A stretch of DNA of 64,000 nt from Epiperipatus broadwayi (GCA_028023455.1 JAQFVV010012396.1:5930085-5994084), one strand, 5' to 3'. Shown: positions 1-12,414, counted from the first letter of the stretch. Notes: generated by a model from the letters alone, not told the origin. Made by a program: numbers and translations.

Positions 1-2
1 TT

Positions 3-559
3 ACTCTTTCTAAAATAACCTTAGAAGGAATTTCTGCTTCAACTTTCCGAAAAATACTCAATTTTATGTATTCTGGAGAAATAGATGTTAATTTAAATGA
101 AGAGGCTTTTGCTGAAATCTTTAAAACGGCTCTGATTTTGCAAATTATTTCTTTACGTTCACTTTGTGAAAAATATTTAGAGATGATTATGAAAAAGGAT
201 TTGTGGAAAGCTAGTGATTTGGCGTGTGTCTACGGAATAGATAATGTTTATAATCAAGCATTAATGCAACTCAGAACGGATTTTATGCATCATTGTAATG
301 AAACAGGTTTTCTGATGTCTGATAAAGATAAAGTTATGCTAATTCTCTGTGACGATAATCTTATTGTCGACAGTGAATTGGATGTTTTTTTCAGTGTCGT
401 TAGATGGCTGGAATATAATCGTGAAGAACGAATGAAATACGCTAAAGAGTTATTAGAGTGTGTGCGATTTCCTCTAATGTCTTTTGATGAATGCTATATA
501 TGTGGATATAAAGCATCAGACATTCCAGATTTGTATCGTTTTATTTCTTACTCTTTCTG
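3..559 (+). CDS. BTB-BACK (kelch-like) protein, partial internal exon
   Basis: The frame is open from base 3, before its first ATG at 66, so the exon begins outside the window. The visible ~185 codons cover the end of a BTB domain (pattern F..IL.FMYSGEIDVN, then LIL.I.SL...CEKYL) and most of a BACK domain (KASDLACVYGIDNVYNQAL, LCDDNLIVDSELDVFFSVVRWLEYN, VRFPLMS). In this family the BTB dimerises and binds CUL3, BACK positions the substrate-binding kelch propeller, and the protein is a ubiquitin-ligase adaptor; that role is inferred from the family. The frame runs into poly-T at ~570, and two donor-like GT sites lie just before it (after 559, CTG|GTGGGT, or after 563, TGG|GTATT), so I end the exon at 559. 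I found no kelch-repeat exons downstream; either they lie beyond the window or this is a BTB-BACK-only or dead gene. Family call is strong, gene identity is not. Confidence 0.8.
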
Positions 560-1489
560 GTGGGTATTAATTTTTTTTTAAAAAAAAAAAAAATATTATT
601 TAAGTATAATTATCGATATATTTGGTGAATATAATTATTTTTTTTAATACTCTATTTTTTTATTATTATTTGTTTAAATCATAAAGTCCCTACAATATAT
701 TCATTTGCAGAAAGAGAAGGTATATATTGATACTAATTGTTTTAACAGTAGATTATATTTTAATATTCATTATCATTATCAATCCATTGCAGGATGAAGG
801 TCTCCCCAAGTTCAATCCATCTTTTATCTTTAGCTTCTCTTCTCCACATCACCCCTGCACACTTTCTTATTTCATCCACCCATCTCACATGTGGTCTCTT
901 TCTGGGCCTATTACAATCTCTTGGAATCCTGTTTAAGATTTCAATTGTCTATTATCTACTCTTTTAGCAATATGTCCAGTCCAACTTCACTTCAGTCACT
1001 TAATTTTTTCAATGAGGTCAGTAACACCTGTTTATTCTCTTGCCCATATATTGTGTTTTCGATCTCTTCTTGTTACTCCTAACATACATCTCTCCATACT
1101 TCTTTGGGTGATCTGAAGTCTCTTTATTGCTCTTCTATTAAGTGTCCAAGTCTCAGATCCATAAGTAAGAACTGGTAAAACACATTTATTAAAAACCTTC
1201 CTTTTCAAACACATAGGCATATTTCCTTAGTATCAAGTTATTTCTATCAAAAGCACTCCAACCAAGTTTAATTCTATGATTAATTTCATCCATTATGTTT
1301 CCATCTGTATTAATAATCTGACCAAGGTATTTGTAGCTGTTAACTTCTTTTAACTCACTATAATCAATCTTTATTTTTATATTTTGAGAAAATCCATTGA
1401 ACATTAATCTTGTTAACATTTATCTTTAGTCCTACTTGCTTACTTTCATCTGATAATTCCTGTAACATTTCCTGCAGTTCTAAAGCATT

Positions 1490-2331
1490 ATTTGCAAAAA
1501 CAACTATCATCTGAAAAATCTAAATGACTTATATAATCTCCATTTACTTTCACTCCTTTAGCTTCCCTTTTAATCCACAAAATACTTCTTGCAGCACTGC
1601 TGTAAAAAGTTTTGGAGATATGGATTCACTATGTCTCACCCTTCTCAATGTTGACTTTCCTAGTATCATTATGTAATCTAATTGTTGCTGTTACATTTTT
1701 ATAAATATTCTTTAAAATATGACAATATCCTGGATCTATACTTTGATGATCCGATGCTTTAATCACTGAAGAAATGTTTATAGAATCAAATACCTTTTCA
1801 TAATCTACAAATCCGAAGCATAATGGCAACTCATATTCATTTGTCCTTTCTATAACTTCTCTCAATACCTGGATATAATCTACTGTACTAAAACCACTTT
1901 TAAATCCAGCTTGTTCTCTTGGGTGGTGGAAATCCAATGTTCTCTGTAGATGAGTTGTAATTTATCTTGGTAAAAATTTTGTATAAAACTAATAAAACGC
2001 TGATAGATCTATAATTTCTAATATCTTCTTTATCATCTTATTTAAATATTAATATTAATATTGCATTCTTCCAATCATCTGGTACATCTTTAACATTTAG
2101 ACATTTGGTATATAACTTTGCTAAAAAAAATTCTATTTTTTCACTTGCATCTTTTAATATATCAATTTTAATTCCATAATTACCTGGAGCTTTTGCTTTC
2201 TTCATAAATTTACTTGCATGTCCCATTTCTTCATTTAAAATTCTGGGCAATTCAGAAGATATAATAGATATAGGAGGTTCTTGTTCTTTATTACTATATA
2301 ATTCTTGATAGACGTCTTTTACCCATTTCAT
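1490..2331 (-). pseudogene. RTE reverse transcriptase domain, broken
   Basis: The RT is split over at least two frames. At 2331-2038 is the N-terminal part (KKAKAPGNYGIKIDILK, VPDDWKNAILILIFK). At 1937-1629 come EQAGFKSGFSTVDYIQVLREVIE and FVDYEKVFDS (motif A Asp kept). SISPKLFTAVLQEVF follows just below 1629 after a frameshift, and FSDD replaces FADD near 1510. It once copied the element's RNA by target-primed reverse transcription. It is now non-functional because of frameshifts and the damaged motif C. Confidence 0.85.
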
Positions 2332-2440
2332 GATATCATCTCTCTTTTTAGTAATAACTCTTGTTCTTTATTACTATATAATTCTTGATAGAAGTCTTCT
2401 ACCTATTTCATGATATCATCCATCTTTTTTTCTTATTGCA
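2281..2440. repeat. 80-bp tandem duplication inside the RTE element
   Basis: A segment starting TTGTTCTTTATTACTATATA at 2281 recurs at 2361 (period 80 bp, few mismatches). It duplicates part of the RT N-terminal region and is a local event after insertion or within this lineage. Confidence 0.85.
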
Positions 2441-2848
2441 GATATAAATTTCCTACTAATACCAAAATGTTGTTTTATACTCTTGAGACTTTTATTCTCT
2501 TCTACAGCTTTTCTTGCTAGTTCTCAGTTATACTTCATTATATCATTTTCAATTCTTTTCCATATCATTTTACAAAGTTTGAAGTATTCAATCCTTTTTA
2601 ATGCATCATTTTTGTATATCTTCATACTCCTTCTTTTCTTCATAAATTTTCTAGTCTCAGTAGAAATTATATTGGTCAATTGCTGCTTTTTTCTACCATC
2701 TATTGTTATTGCAGTTTTTAAAAGTGTATCAGTTATTTTCTTATTAATTTCATTCAAATCTGAATCATGTCCAAAATCTACTAATACTTGAAACCGATTT
2801 GTAAGTTCTAATTTAAATTCATTAAAATGTTTCCAAAGATTAGAAATA

Positions 2849-3265
2849 TCAACTGTAAATATGGTTTTTCTTAATAAATTTTTGTCTCTCTAGTTTTGCA
2901 TTAACACATATCTTACATCTTACTAATCGATGATCACTTCCTGTGTTAAATTTACTAAGAACATTACAATCTTGAAATATGTATTTTCTCTTAGTCAAAA
3001 TATAATCCAATTCTGCTATACCTTCATTTGGATGCTTCCATGTCCATTTCCTTTTAACATTTTTCTCGAAAAAAGAATTCATAATATAAAGATTTTTTTT
3101 TACTGCAAACTCCACAAATCTATATCCGCTCTCATTTCTATTACCATAACTAAAATTACCTACAACACTTTCATCTTTCATTTGTTTATCAATTCTAGCA
3201 TTAAAGTCTTCCATAACAATTTTAAAATGTTGTTTACTCTGATAAAAATCATTTTCTACACCCAT
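2849..3265 (-). pseudogene. RTE endonuclease domain
   Basis: This 138-codon frame has the second half of an APE-like endonuclease: FKIVMEDFNARID (GDFNA motif, G changed to E), GNFSYGNRNESGYRFVEFA, KWTWKHPNEGIAELDYIL and FNTGSDHRLVRCKI, including the catalytic SDH near the end. This enzyme nicks target DNA to prime reverse transcription. The N-terminal endonuclease block is out of frame upstream (3270-3560). It belongs to the surrounding RTE element. Confidence 0.85.
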
Positions 3266-3739
3266 ATAAAAATATTATACTACTTCATCACTATGAGAAC
3301 TTGTATGGGCAAAAATCTAAATTATCTGCATTTGGTATCTGCTATTAAGTAATATAACTAATCTTGCCAACTCTATCCTATACACCATCAATTTCCACAA
3401 TGTTGTTCTTCCACTTTTTATTTATAATGAATCCTACTCCACTTGTATTTCCAATATTTGTGCCTTTTTAGTAGAATACATGTCCACTTTTTAAATCAAT
3501 TGACTCTTCACTTTTTCTTCTAACTTCACAAAGTCTAATAATGTCCCATTTAATATAAGACAGGTCTTCTAATTCTTGCAATCTTCCTTCACTTGAAGGT
3601 CATCTGCAGTTGTAAGTACCTAAATAAAAAGTTGTCATCATATGGCGGCCTGAGTCCACAACCAGAGGATTCTTAGCACCCTCTGCCTTCAGCCACCAAC
3701 TGCTGCCTTTGTTGGTGACTTTACAGCCTCCTGGGAATA

Positions 3740-4285
3740 AGGGCCATGATTTATTTTTGTCTATCATGATTGTATATATCTATTGTAAAAATATTTGTCA
3801 TTTATACATTCATTCTGCCTTATCATGCAACTGAGAAGAAAGACTATGGTGTTTTTTGATCTTAAACTCAGAGATAAAATAACAGCTGCAACAACAAGAG
3901 CATATGGAGTGGACATTAGGAATTTACCCTGCTTGGTTCTTTTAAGGCCTCCAAGAGGAATCAAAGGGTCTCCTTTCAGTTAATAGCAAACTCCTTTTTT
4001 CAGCAATTTTAATATTATGTGATTGTATTTAGTAAAAATAATAATTATAAAAAATATAACATTTTCAAAAATAATTTTGGACTGTTTGGGGAAGGAAATA
4101 TCATAATATATAGAAAATAAAAAGTGAGAATAAGCAAATGCCAACCTTTTATTATTATATACTAAACATACATAACAAGCTATTTATTTATATAGTGCTA
4201 TTTTTGAACTGTAATATTATTATTATATACTAAGTAAAGCAACACACAAACAGTCCATTAACTAGCAAAAAAATTTCTAGCATTT
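3740..4285. other. AT-rich spacer, no gene seen
   Basis: Two short overlapping open frames on opposite strands (3764-3983) show no family signature. The rest is AT-rich with no repeat I can match elsewhere in the window. Confidence 0.5.
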
Positions 4286-4289
4286 GTGT

Positions 4290-6065
4290 ATAAGTTATCA
4301 AACTCAAAAATCTCTCAATTATTATGCCCAGAGAAACCTGTTAGCCACCACCCTATGTTTATCCCATGTTCTTCTCTATCCTGCTCCACCCATTCACACA
4401 AAATCATCTTTGTTAACATCATCTTTGTTTATTTTATGGCCTTTATATCTAGATCCCTCATCTTTTTCCAAACTCAGCATAAAAACCAAGAACTCATTTT
4501 CTGTATAATCTCTTTGTTTATATTTATTCTCCCACAACTTCATTATTTGTACCCTTTTTGCTTGTAAGCATTTACATTCACTTAACAGATGCCTAATATT
4601 TTCCATGTTTTCCTTACATAACTTGCAGACTAAATCACCCACATTTCTCCATTTATGTGTATATTCCCTTGTTGCTATCGGATCCTGTTCTAGCCTTAAA
4701 TAATAAATTACTTTCCTTGCTATTATCGTAAATTAACTCACACCCAATATTCTGTTTAATTTTATAAATATTTAAACTCTTTTTATTCTCTATATCAGTT
4801 CTCCAGCTCTCTATTTTTTATTAATTCAACTATTTTTCTTTCCAATTCTTTGCTACTATAACATTCAACAATCCTCCTAACAAAATCATACCACCTTTTA
4901 TACAAGTATCCTGACAAAGTCTTTGTCAAAATCTTCTGCATACCGTACTATCTTTCTCACCCATCTTGTTGCCTGTCCTTTACTCATAACTCAATTAAAT
5001 ACTATTTGGGATAGTCTCTTACTATTTATAAATGGCATTCTACCAAACCTTTTTATTTTGCTTTTTGCACTGCTCGTATAAAAACTTGACCATCTCATTT
5101 CTCCTTAAATTGCCTTCTTTGCCATTCACACATCTGCATCTAATGCATGTCTTCCTACTACTCTATGTATTTTTTCTAACTAATCTAACACCCTTTTACT
5201 AACACAACACATTGTTAACATAAATTAACCCTGCTACTGCCATTCCCTTACATACAATTCTTTCTACATCATATTTATTATATAAAAACACTGTTAATTT
5301 CTTTATCGATCCTTTTCATTTCTTTGCTTCATTTATCAATTTTTTTCCCTGTTTATCAAAGCAATTTCTCTGATTATTGTACCTATTCACCACATTTAAT
5401 TTTATATCCCCCAATAAAAAAATTTTCCCTTCTCTTTCCCCAGCATTTATCATCACTACTTTTGATATTTCTTCATTAAATTTAATCTCTATCTTTTACC
5501 CACACTTGCACAAGTCTTCAGCATAACTTCTATAACTTTTTTCTGTGCACAAGAAGATATCAGAAAATAAAAGACCTGATATGTATACACTCCCTTGCTA
5601 CCTATTAATGGTATCACTAGCCCTCTTCCTAGTCCTTCTATTGCTCTTATCATTTTTCTCAAATATAACAAAAACAAAATAAGTGACATAGGACAACCTT
5701 GCCTTAGTCCCACTCCCATTTTTAACTCTAACTAATTCTATATTTCCTAATTGATACATATAGTAATTATTTTCATACAATCTCTTAATAAGATCCACTA
5801 AAGCATTATTTTTAAACTTACCCATAATCTATTTCTATTTATTCTATCATATGCCTTCTCTATATCTATAAAGACCATATATAACTGTCTACCTGTATTC
5901 CTACTCATATCTATAAATTGTGTGACTATAAATAAACTATCTCCTATATGCCTATCCATTCTAAAAACCTCCTTGCATTTAATCCACTATATTATTTTCT
6001 TCCATACATTTTGCCACTCTTCCAGCCACCAAATATATATGAAAACTTTATATAACACCGACTAC
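4290..6065 (-). mobile_element. CR1-like LINE, 5'-truncated copy 1
   Basis: The minus strand carries the 3' portion of the same LINE found at 29985-37470. Near 5720-5680 is the RT block GVGLRQGCPMS.ILFLLYL. Downstream are degenerate RT/thumb sequences, and at 4642-4394 a C-terminal Cys-His cluster (CKLCKENMENIRHLLSEC) typical of CR1/Jockey-group ORF2 proteins. The 3' UTR block at 4320-4400 matches 30060-30150 and 35150-35230. It is truncated at about 6065, within the RT domain, and holds many stops. Confidence 0.82.
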
Positions 6066-6990
6066 TTTAAACATTCAATTTTTTATTTTTGTGAAATATT
6101 AATTAAATTGCACTGCAATTATAGTATTTATTACCAAACAGTTATCAAATTTTTATTTTTACTATATACATTCATTTAAAAAAGAAAATTATTTATCTAA
6201 GAACATATTATAACATTAAAATTGTAATTAAAATATTTGCATTCAATTACAAATCTCAAAACCAATCAAAATCTAAAATTTATTTTAAAATATAATTACA
6301 AGTATATATATATTGTAATAGTCAAACGTGTTTTGATGAATACAATTTAAAAACAAATAATCCTTATTAAACAAGTAAGTGAATAAAGCACATATATGGA
6401 CTTAGAGATAATTCATTACTTTAACACCATCTATAATTCTATAGAAAACCCAAATAGATGTTCATGCATAAAATAGATGTCATCTTTTATTTTAGCATGG
6501 TATTAGTTTTTTTGGTTTTCAGGTAAATGATTTCACCTCCAGCTCCGGTTGACCTTTAAAATAATAAACTACATAGGAACAAATTAAATGAGAATATACA
6601 ATTTATGGATATTTTAATATAAAATAGGTACATATAAAACCAACTAGTATATTCTATAATATATTTTTAGTTGAGTAAGGTTTACCCATTTTAAGATTGC
6701 TTTATTTCTATAAGCACTTTTATCTTTCATTTCATTTCATTATCTTTATCAGACACAACTTTTATTTTCAAATTATCTCTTATAATCTGTAATGTTTCAT
6801 GAAAGTGTATTATGCTGAAAGAACATGATATATATTCACATTGATCCACTTTAACCATCCTGTACTGATTCATATTAATGTAACCTCATTCAATATTTTA
6901 TTTTAAACCTTAAGAAAGTATAAGAAACTTTTATAATCTTTATCACCAGTATTTTCTTATATTTTTGATAGCTAATAATTTACTAAAATG
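6066..6990. other. AT-rich spacer, no gene seen
   Basis: No open frame above background and no repeat that I could match elsewhere in the window. Confidence 0.5.
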
Positions 6991-6995
6991 ATTAT

Positions 6996-8167
6996 AATAT
7001 ATAGGGAATTTGAGCTCAGACTTTCACATGACCCTCAACTATTCATACTATCTCATACTGCTAATATGCTTGATCACACACATGTTGAAAAGATAAATAA
7101 TCATCAATATAAATATTTCGTGCTAAACCAGCACTCATGTTGGTCCAGATTATACAATCAATGCTCAACTTATATTAGGATAGCCAATCTTCATACTTTA
7201 ATGGACAGGTTTCAATCCACCCCACAACTCTCCGCCATCCATTTCATTGAAAATCTGATGATGGAATGCTCAAAGCTTTCATTGGTACCAACCTTCTCAT
7301 CCTACCTATGCTGATCATAAGTCACTCTGACCCCTCATGTACAGGACATAATCTATTTACATACATATACAAGAGATGGGTATACCTTACCTCACTATAT
7401 TTTAATATATGAATTTTTTTCTACAGTATAGGTTTTTTCATAGATGCACTCCAATATGTAATAGATAGGGTTTGAACTCAGACTTTCACATGACCCTCAA
7501 CTATCCACACTATTTTATACTGCTGATACATTTGATCACACACACACATGTCAAAAAGATAAATAATCCCCAATATAAGTATTTCATGCTAAACCAGCAC
7601 TCGTCAGCTGGTCCAGATTATCAACTCCACACATATATACAATCAATGTCATCTTATATTAAGATAGCCAATCTTCATACTTTAATGGACAGGCTTCAAC
7701 CACTCCACCCCACAATTCTTCAGCCATCTATTTCATTGAAAAATCTGATGATGGAATGCTCAAAGCCCACATTGGTGCCAAACCTATCATCCTACCCATG
7801 TTGACAATAAGTCACTTGGACCTCTCATGTACAGGACATAATCCATTTTCATACATATAGGAGGAATGAGCATACCCTATAGCACTATATTTTAATATAT
7901 GATTTTTTTCTACAGCACAGGCTTTTTCATACTTGTACTCCAATATGTAATGTATAGGCAGTTTGAACTCAGACTTTCACACAATCCTCAACTATCCCTG
8001 CTATCTCATATTGCTGATACCCTTGATCACACACACATCAAAAAGATAAATAATCACCAATATAAATATTTCATGCTAAACCAGCACTCGTCAATTGGTC
8101 CAGATTATCATCTCTACACATATATACAATCAATGCTCAGCTTATGTTAAGATAGCCAATCTTTATA
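6996..8167 (-). repeat. Three tandem units of a tRNA-SINE-headed repeat
   Basis: Units start near 6996, 7461 and 7953 (the block TGAACTCAGACTTTC at about 7011, 7473 and 7964; periods ~462 and ~491 bp). The third is cut at ~8167. Each starts on the plus strand with the reverse complement of a tRNA-like head, followed by ~380 bp of body (blocks CCAGCACTC..., TTTAATGGACAGG, CCCCTCATGTACAGGACATA). Pol III transcription would therefore run on the minus strand. The short frames in this stretch are translations of the repeat and are not genes. Confidence 0.85.
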
Positions 8168-9113
8168 CAGTGCTGTAAGATCTTTCCATCCCTCATATAT
8201 GTATGCAAATGGACCTGTACATGAGGGGTCAAAGTGATTTATGGTCAACATAGTAGGATAAAAAGATTGGCACCAATGTGAGCTTTGAGCATTTCATCAT
8301 CCAATTTTCAATGAAATGGGTGGCTGGAGAGTTGTGGGATGGAGTAAATTGAAGCCTGTCCATTAAAGTATGAAGATTGGCTATCTTAATATAAGCTGAA
8401 CATTGATTGTATATATATATGTGGAGATGATAATCTGGACTAACTGACGAGTGCTGGTGTAGCACAAAATATGTATATTGGTGATAATTTATCTTTTCAA
8501 TGTGTGTGTGATCAAGAATAGTGTGGATAGTTGAGGTTCATGTGAAAGTTTGAGTTCAAACCCCTATATATTTTATATTGGAAGGCAGGTATGGCAAGCC
8601 TGTACTGTAAAAAAAATTCATATATTAAAATATAGTGCTGTAAGGTCTGGTCATCCCTCATATATGTATGTAAATAAATTATGTACTGGATGTGAGGAGT
8701 CACAGTGACTTATGGTCAACATGGGTAGAATGAGAAGGTTGGCACCGATGTGGGTTTTGAGCATTTCATCATCAGATTTTTAATGAAATGGATGTCTGGA
8801 TAGTTGTGGGGTGGAGTGGAATGAAGCCTGTCCATTAAAGTATGAAGATTGGCTATCTTAATATAAATGGAGCATTGATTGTATATATGTGTGGAGATGA
8901 TAATCTGGACCAACTGATGGGGGCTGGTTTAGCATGAAGTACTTATATTGGTGATTATCTTTTCGACATGTGTGTTATCAAGTGGTTCAGCAGTATGAGA
9001 TAGCATAGATTGCTGAGGGTCGTGTGAAAGTCTGAGTTCAACCCCCCTATATTAAATATCAGAGTGCAGGTATGAAAAAGCCTGTACTGTAGAAAAAAAA
9101 TTCATATATTAAA
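8168..9113 (+). repeat. Two units of the same SINE-headed repeat, inverted
   Basis: After an abrupt switch at ~8168 the unit appears twice in the opposite orientation (8168-8636 and 8637-9113), each starting AGTGCTGTAAG and ending with the tRNA-like head followed by a short A-run. Together with 6996-8167 this forms a 3+2 inverted array with one head at each outer end. Confidence 0.85.
8983..9044 (+). promoter_or_regulatory. Internal Pol III promoter (A and B boxes) of the SINE head
   Basis: TGGTTCAGCAG at 8983-8993 fits the A-box consensus TRGYNNARNNG at every position. GTTCAACCC at 9036-9044 fits the B-box consensus GTTCRANNC at every position. The 43-bp gap to the B box is in the tRNA range. 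This is the best-preserved head in the window and supports a tRNA-derived SINE origin. Confidence 0.75.
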
Positions 9114-9419
9114 ATGATTATAGTGTGACAATATTTAGACCTGCAATGATGTAGTTAAATGTCAATTGTTAATCATCAAGTAAGTGAGCACGCCCTCTTT
9201 TTATATCAAAAACATTAGTGTTTAAATGAATATTTCACCCCAGACAGAAGATTGATTCAGAAATCCTAACTTCAAATGTCTGCTCTTTTATTATTACTTA
9301 ATTTTGAATAACCCTTTACATATTTTATACTCACCTTTAAAATATTATTTCATATATATATAACATATTTTGCGGGTTCATCTGTGTTAAAAACTTTTAA
9401 TATTAATATACTGACATTT

Positions 9420-9479
9420 CGACTTGGTCACACAAGTCATCCACAGATATCTCTGTGGATGACTTGTGTGACCAAGTCG
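9420..9479. repeat. Perfect 28-bp inverted repeat with 4-nt loop
   Basis: Arms 9420-9447 and 9452-9479 are exact reverse complements around TATC. Each arm holds GACTTG...CAAGTC followed by GAAA-like bases, resembling the small hairpin found at Penelope-element ends. The flank 9384-9419 (TTAAAAACTTTTAATATTAA) also looks like such a tail. Confidence 0.9.
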
Positions 9480-11095
9480 ACTATGTTTTTTATATATTTA
9501 ACCTGTGCAAATCTTTGTTTTAACATATATATATATATTAGCAAAATTTTTATACTAAAACCTTCACTGACTCAAAATAATTATTTTATCTTTACTATTT
9601 AACTCAAAATTTTCTTTCTTAAAAATAAATAAAACAGAAATATAACAAATAAATATTTTTTAAATTATTTTTCAACATATTTTATTTGCATAAATCTCAT
9701 AACAAAATATTTTCATTATTGGTTTCTGCCCTGAAATGAATATATATTTAAACATTCATGTATAAATTATTAAACATTCTGTCCTACATTTTAGAAGCAA
9801 ATATTTTAATTTGTTTACAATATGTATGATCATAATAATTTAAATTTCACAATAAAAAAAAACGTTCATCTTTTAACATGCATTTGCACAGGATTAATAT
9901 ATACCCATGTATGTATATATTTGAATGTTTTGCATAATTAAGTTGATACTCTAATAATATTTCTTCCTTTTTTAAACTTTAAATCATTTTTGATAACTTT
10001 CTAAGATATCAAACATAAAATATTTTAACTGATAATTTAAATGCTATATATAATATTCACAACTGAGCAGTCATTTACACAAGACTAACTTGTCCATAAA
10101 AATATTCCCAGGAAACATAAATTTAAAATTAACAATGTTTATGATTGATTTTTAGCATATAGAGGGCAATTAAATAATTTCAGTTCATTTAGAGAGACTT
10201 TCTAATATAGTTTAAATTAAGCATAAATATCTTTACATCTTTGAACCTTGTATATAAATATGTACTTGGTTTGCTAGCAATTTTTTTATGAATATATTTT
10301 CTGTTTGAATAATAGTAAAGCTGTATGTTAAATGCAGAATTGAATTGTTTTCATTTTTATATTTTATTATAATCACTATAAATTGCACTTTACGCAAATT
10401 TTGTATAAATTACTGCTAAACTTCGCTTAAAATAGGCTATGAATATGGAGACTTGTTCTCTGAAAGTGCTCAGCCATATAATTGTTTTCTAATAATAATA
10501 AGCTTCACTTTTTTGCATAAAGCACAATTTAAAACTTACCACTCAAAGGTGAAGTAAAAAACAAGGATTTTATTTTAATTACTATAAGGGATTTTAAATC
10601 AGAGTTTTCTTGAAGTCGTACTTAGATATAGTGTTTATTTGGTAGAAATATGAGTTTATTTTCTGCATTTTAGATAAATTGCTGTTACTTAAAATTCAAT
10701 TCATGGCATTCCTTAAGAAATTTGGGGAAATCAGACTTTTCTCTACTTATCCATGGATTATAGGCTGCTGTTAGAGTTTTTACATTCATCAAGACATTAA
10801 CGAACTGGTACAATGACTATTTTTCTATGTTTTTCTAAGAATTTCATTATATACCTAGATAATCTAATTGAATTTCATAAATATAAATAAGGATAGAAGC
10901 CTTTTTTTCTTTTTTGTTAATTAATCAAACCAAAATCACACAAGAATTCATTTAATCCTGTATAATTAAAAACTTTTTCTTTGATGCTCAAATAGTTTAA
11001 TTAATCTATTATTAGTTTTTTTATCTCTAAACAATTTATTTTTCTCTATTTAGAAAAAAAAATCCATTTTTATCATTAATAAGTAGTTTTTTATA
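9480..11095. other. AT-rich spacer, no gene seen
   Basis: Long runs of A/T, no open frame of note, no repeat that I could match elsewhere in the window. Confidence 0.5.
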
Positions 11096-11160
11096 TTAAA
11101 AATAATAAAGAGTTAATAAAAGAAATTAGGGATAAAACAAATGACTATAATAATTATAAG

Positions 11161-11675
11161 TTGACTATGATAAAAATAGATGTTGTGTCAGTGTACATGA
11201 ATATAAATGTGGAAGAAGCAATAGAGTTAGCTATAAAAAGATATAAAAATGATGAACATAAAAAAATAAATATACCAATAGAGAAATTGAGGGAAATAAT
11301 AAGAATTATTTGTAAAGAGATTGCATTTGAATTTAATGGAGAATATTATAAACAAAGGAAAGGATTACAAATAGAAAGAGCATTAAGTGGAGGACTTCAT
11401 AATATATATATATGGAGAATATGGAAGATTTAATGATTAATAATAATAATGGTCCAATTTTTATGAAAAGATATATTGATGATTATTTATTGATTTTTAA
11501 CAAGAATCAAACACAGATATGTATTTTGAAGAGATTAATAAGTTAGATAAAAATATTAAATTTACAATAGAAAAAGAAAATGAGAATAAATTATCATAGT
11601 TAGATATTTTGTTAAAGAAGTCATATAAAAATGGTGAATGCAAGATAGAAACACCTACATATAAAAAAGTCTAAT
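11161..11675 (+). pseudogene. PLE reverse transcriptase fragment
   Basis: The first frame (11161-11433) spans motifs A and B; a frame shift near 11430 leads into the YIDD motif C and LDILLKK segment. Motif B reads GLQIERALSGGL where active PLEs have GxxMGSPxSP, so the fold pocket is damaged. It would have copied RNA at a nicked target. Confidence 0.8.
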
Positions 11676-12089
11676 ATGGATAGTAATATAAGTAATTGGA
11701 ATTCGAATATAAATATACAATAAGTAGTATAAATTCAACAATATATAGAGCTAGGAATTATTGCTCAGATGAAGAAGATTATAGTAAACAGGTAGAATTG
11801 CTAATTACAGAGTTTAAAAATAATGAATATACAGAGAAAGTTATAGAAGAAAGTATAAGGAAATCGGAAGAAAAATGTAATAAAAATAAAGAGATAGTAT
11901 ATAGAAAAGATAAAATAAATAAGAATTATATATAGGTATTAAAACTTATAATAATAGTATTATAAAAAGTGTGAATAAAGTAATTATTAAAATTAATAAA
12001 AAGTTTAATGTAATAAAATTTAAGATAGTAAATAAAAGAAGGAAAAATATACTTAACATATTAGATAATTAATATGTAAGAAAAGTAGA

Positions 12090-12414
12090 AAAATGCATAA
12101 ATGGGGTATATAAAATTGAATGTAAGTCATGCAAAAGTAAAAATATAAAAACTAATTATGCAGGTAAAACAAAGAATTCAATTTATACAAGATTAATTCA
12201 ATATAAATATAATAAAAGGTCATCTATTTATTTGCATTTATTAGAAACAGGTCATAGGTTTGAGAAAGATAGTATAAAAATGATTAATTACACAAATGAT
12301 AGAAGGGATAGGAAAATTAACAAGGCAATATTGATTAAAAATATAAAACCAAATCTTAATAGGGATTTTTCAGTAAAGACAAATAATTTTATGAATAATT
12401 ATAGTTATTATTAA
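12090..12414 (+). pseudogene. PLE GIY-YIG endonuclease domain
   Basis: The reading frame gives GVYKIECKSC, a Cys-Cys pair (CKSCK), NYAGKTKNSIYTRL (YIG-type motif as YAG, then the conserved Arg), SSIYLHLLETGHRF and DRRDRKINKAILIK. This matches the PLE class of GIY-YIG nucleases with an extra Zn-like CxxC. It is a continuation of the RT protein, separated by stops. Confidence 0.8.

Larger units (their letters stand above)
765..3735 (-). mobile_element. RTE-clade LINE, near full length, decayed
   Basis: Read on the minus strand the order is 5' leader (~3735-3270), AP-type endonuclease (3265-2849), linker, reverse transcriptase (2331 to ~1490) and a C-terminal region (1420 to ~770) with the RTE-typical blocks FNKCVLPVLTYGSETWTLN, QRSMERCMLGVTRRD and, at 770-950, PRDCNRPRKRPHVRWVDEIR. 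The 3' end is a short ATGATA-like repeat near 765-775 instead of poly(A), as is usual for RTE. Several frameshifts and stops separate the domains and the catalytic FADD box reads FSDD near 1505-1525, so it is inactive. It lies in the region following the kelch-like exon, probably in its intron, in the opposite orientation. Confidence 0.88.

Noticed and set aside
3764-3983. Two overlapping ~65-codon frames on opposite strands
   Set aside because: No family signature, no splice or start context, mutually antisense.
6988-8913. Five or more 60-110-codon frames that look like a repeated protein family
   Set aside because: They are translations of the SINE-headed repeat and occur in both orientations with stops at varying places.
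8983-9044. Functional tRNA gene
   Set aside because: A and B boxes fit but no cloverleaf could be drawn (no acceptor or anticodon stem), and the unit is repeated with variation as a SINE.
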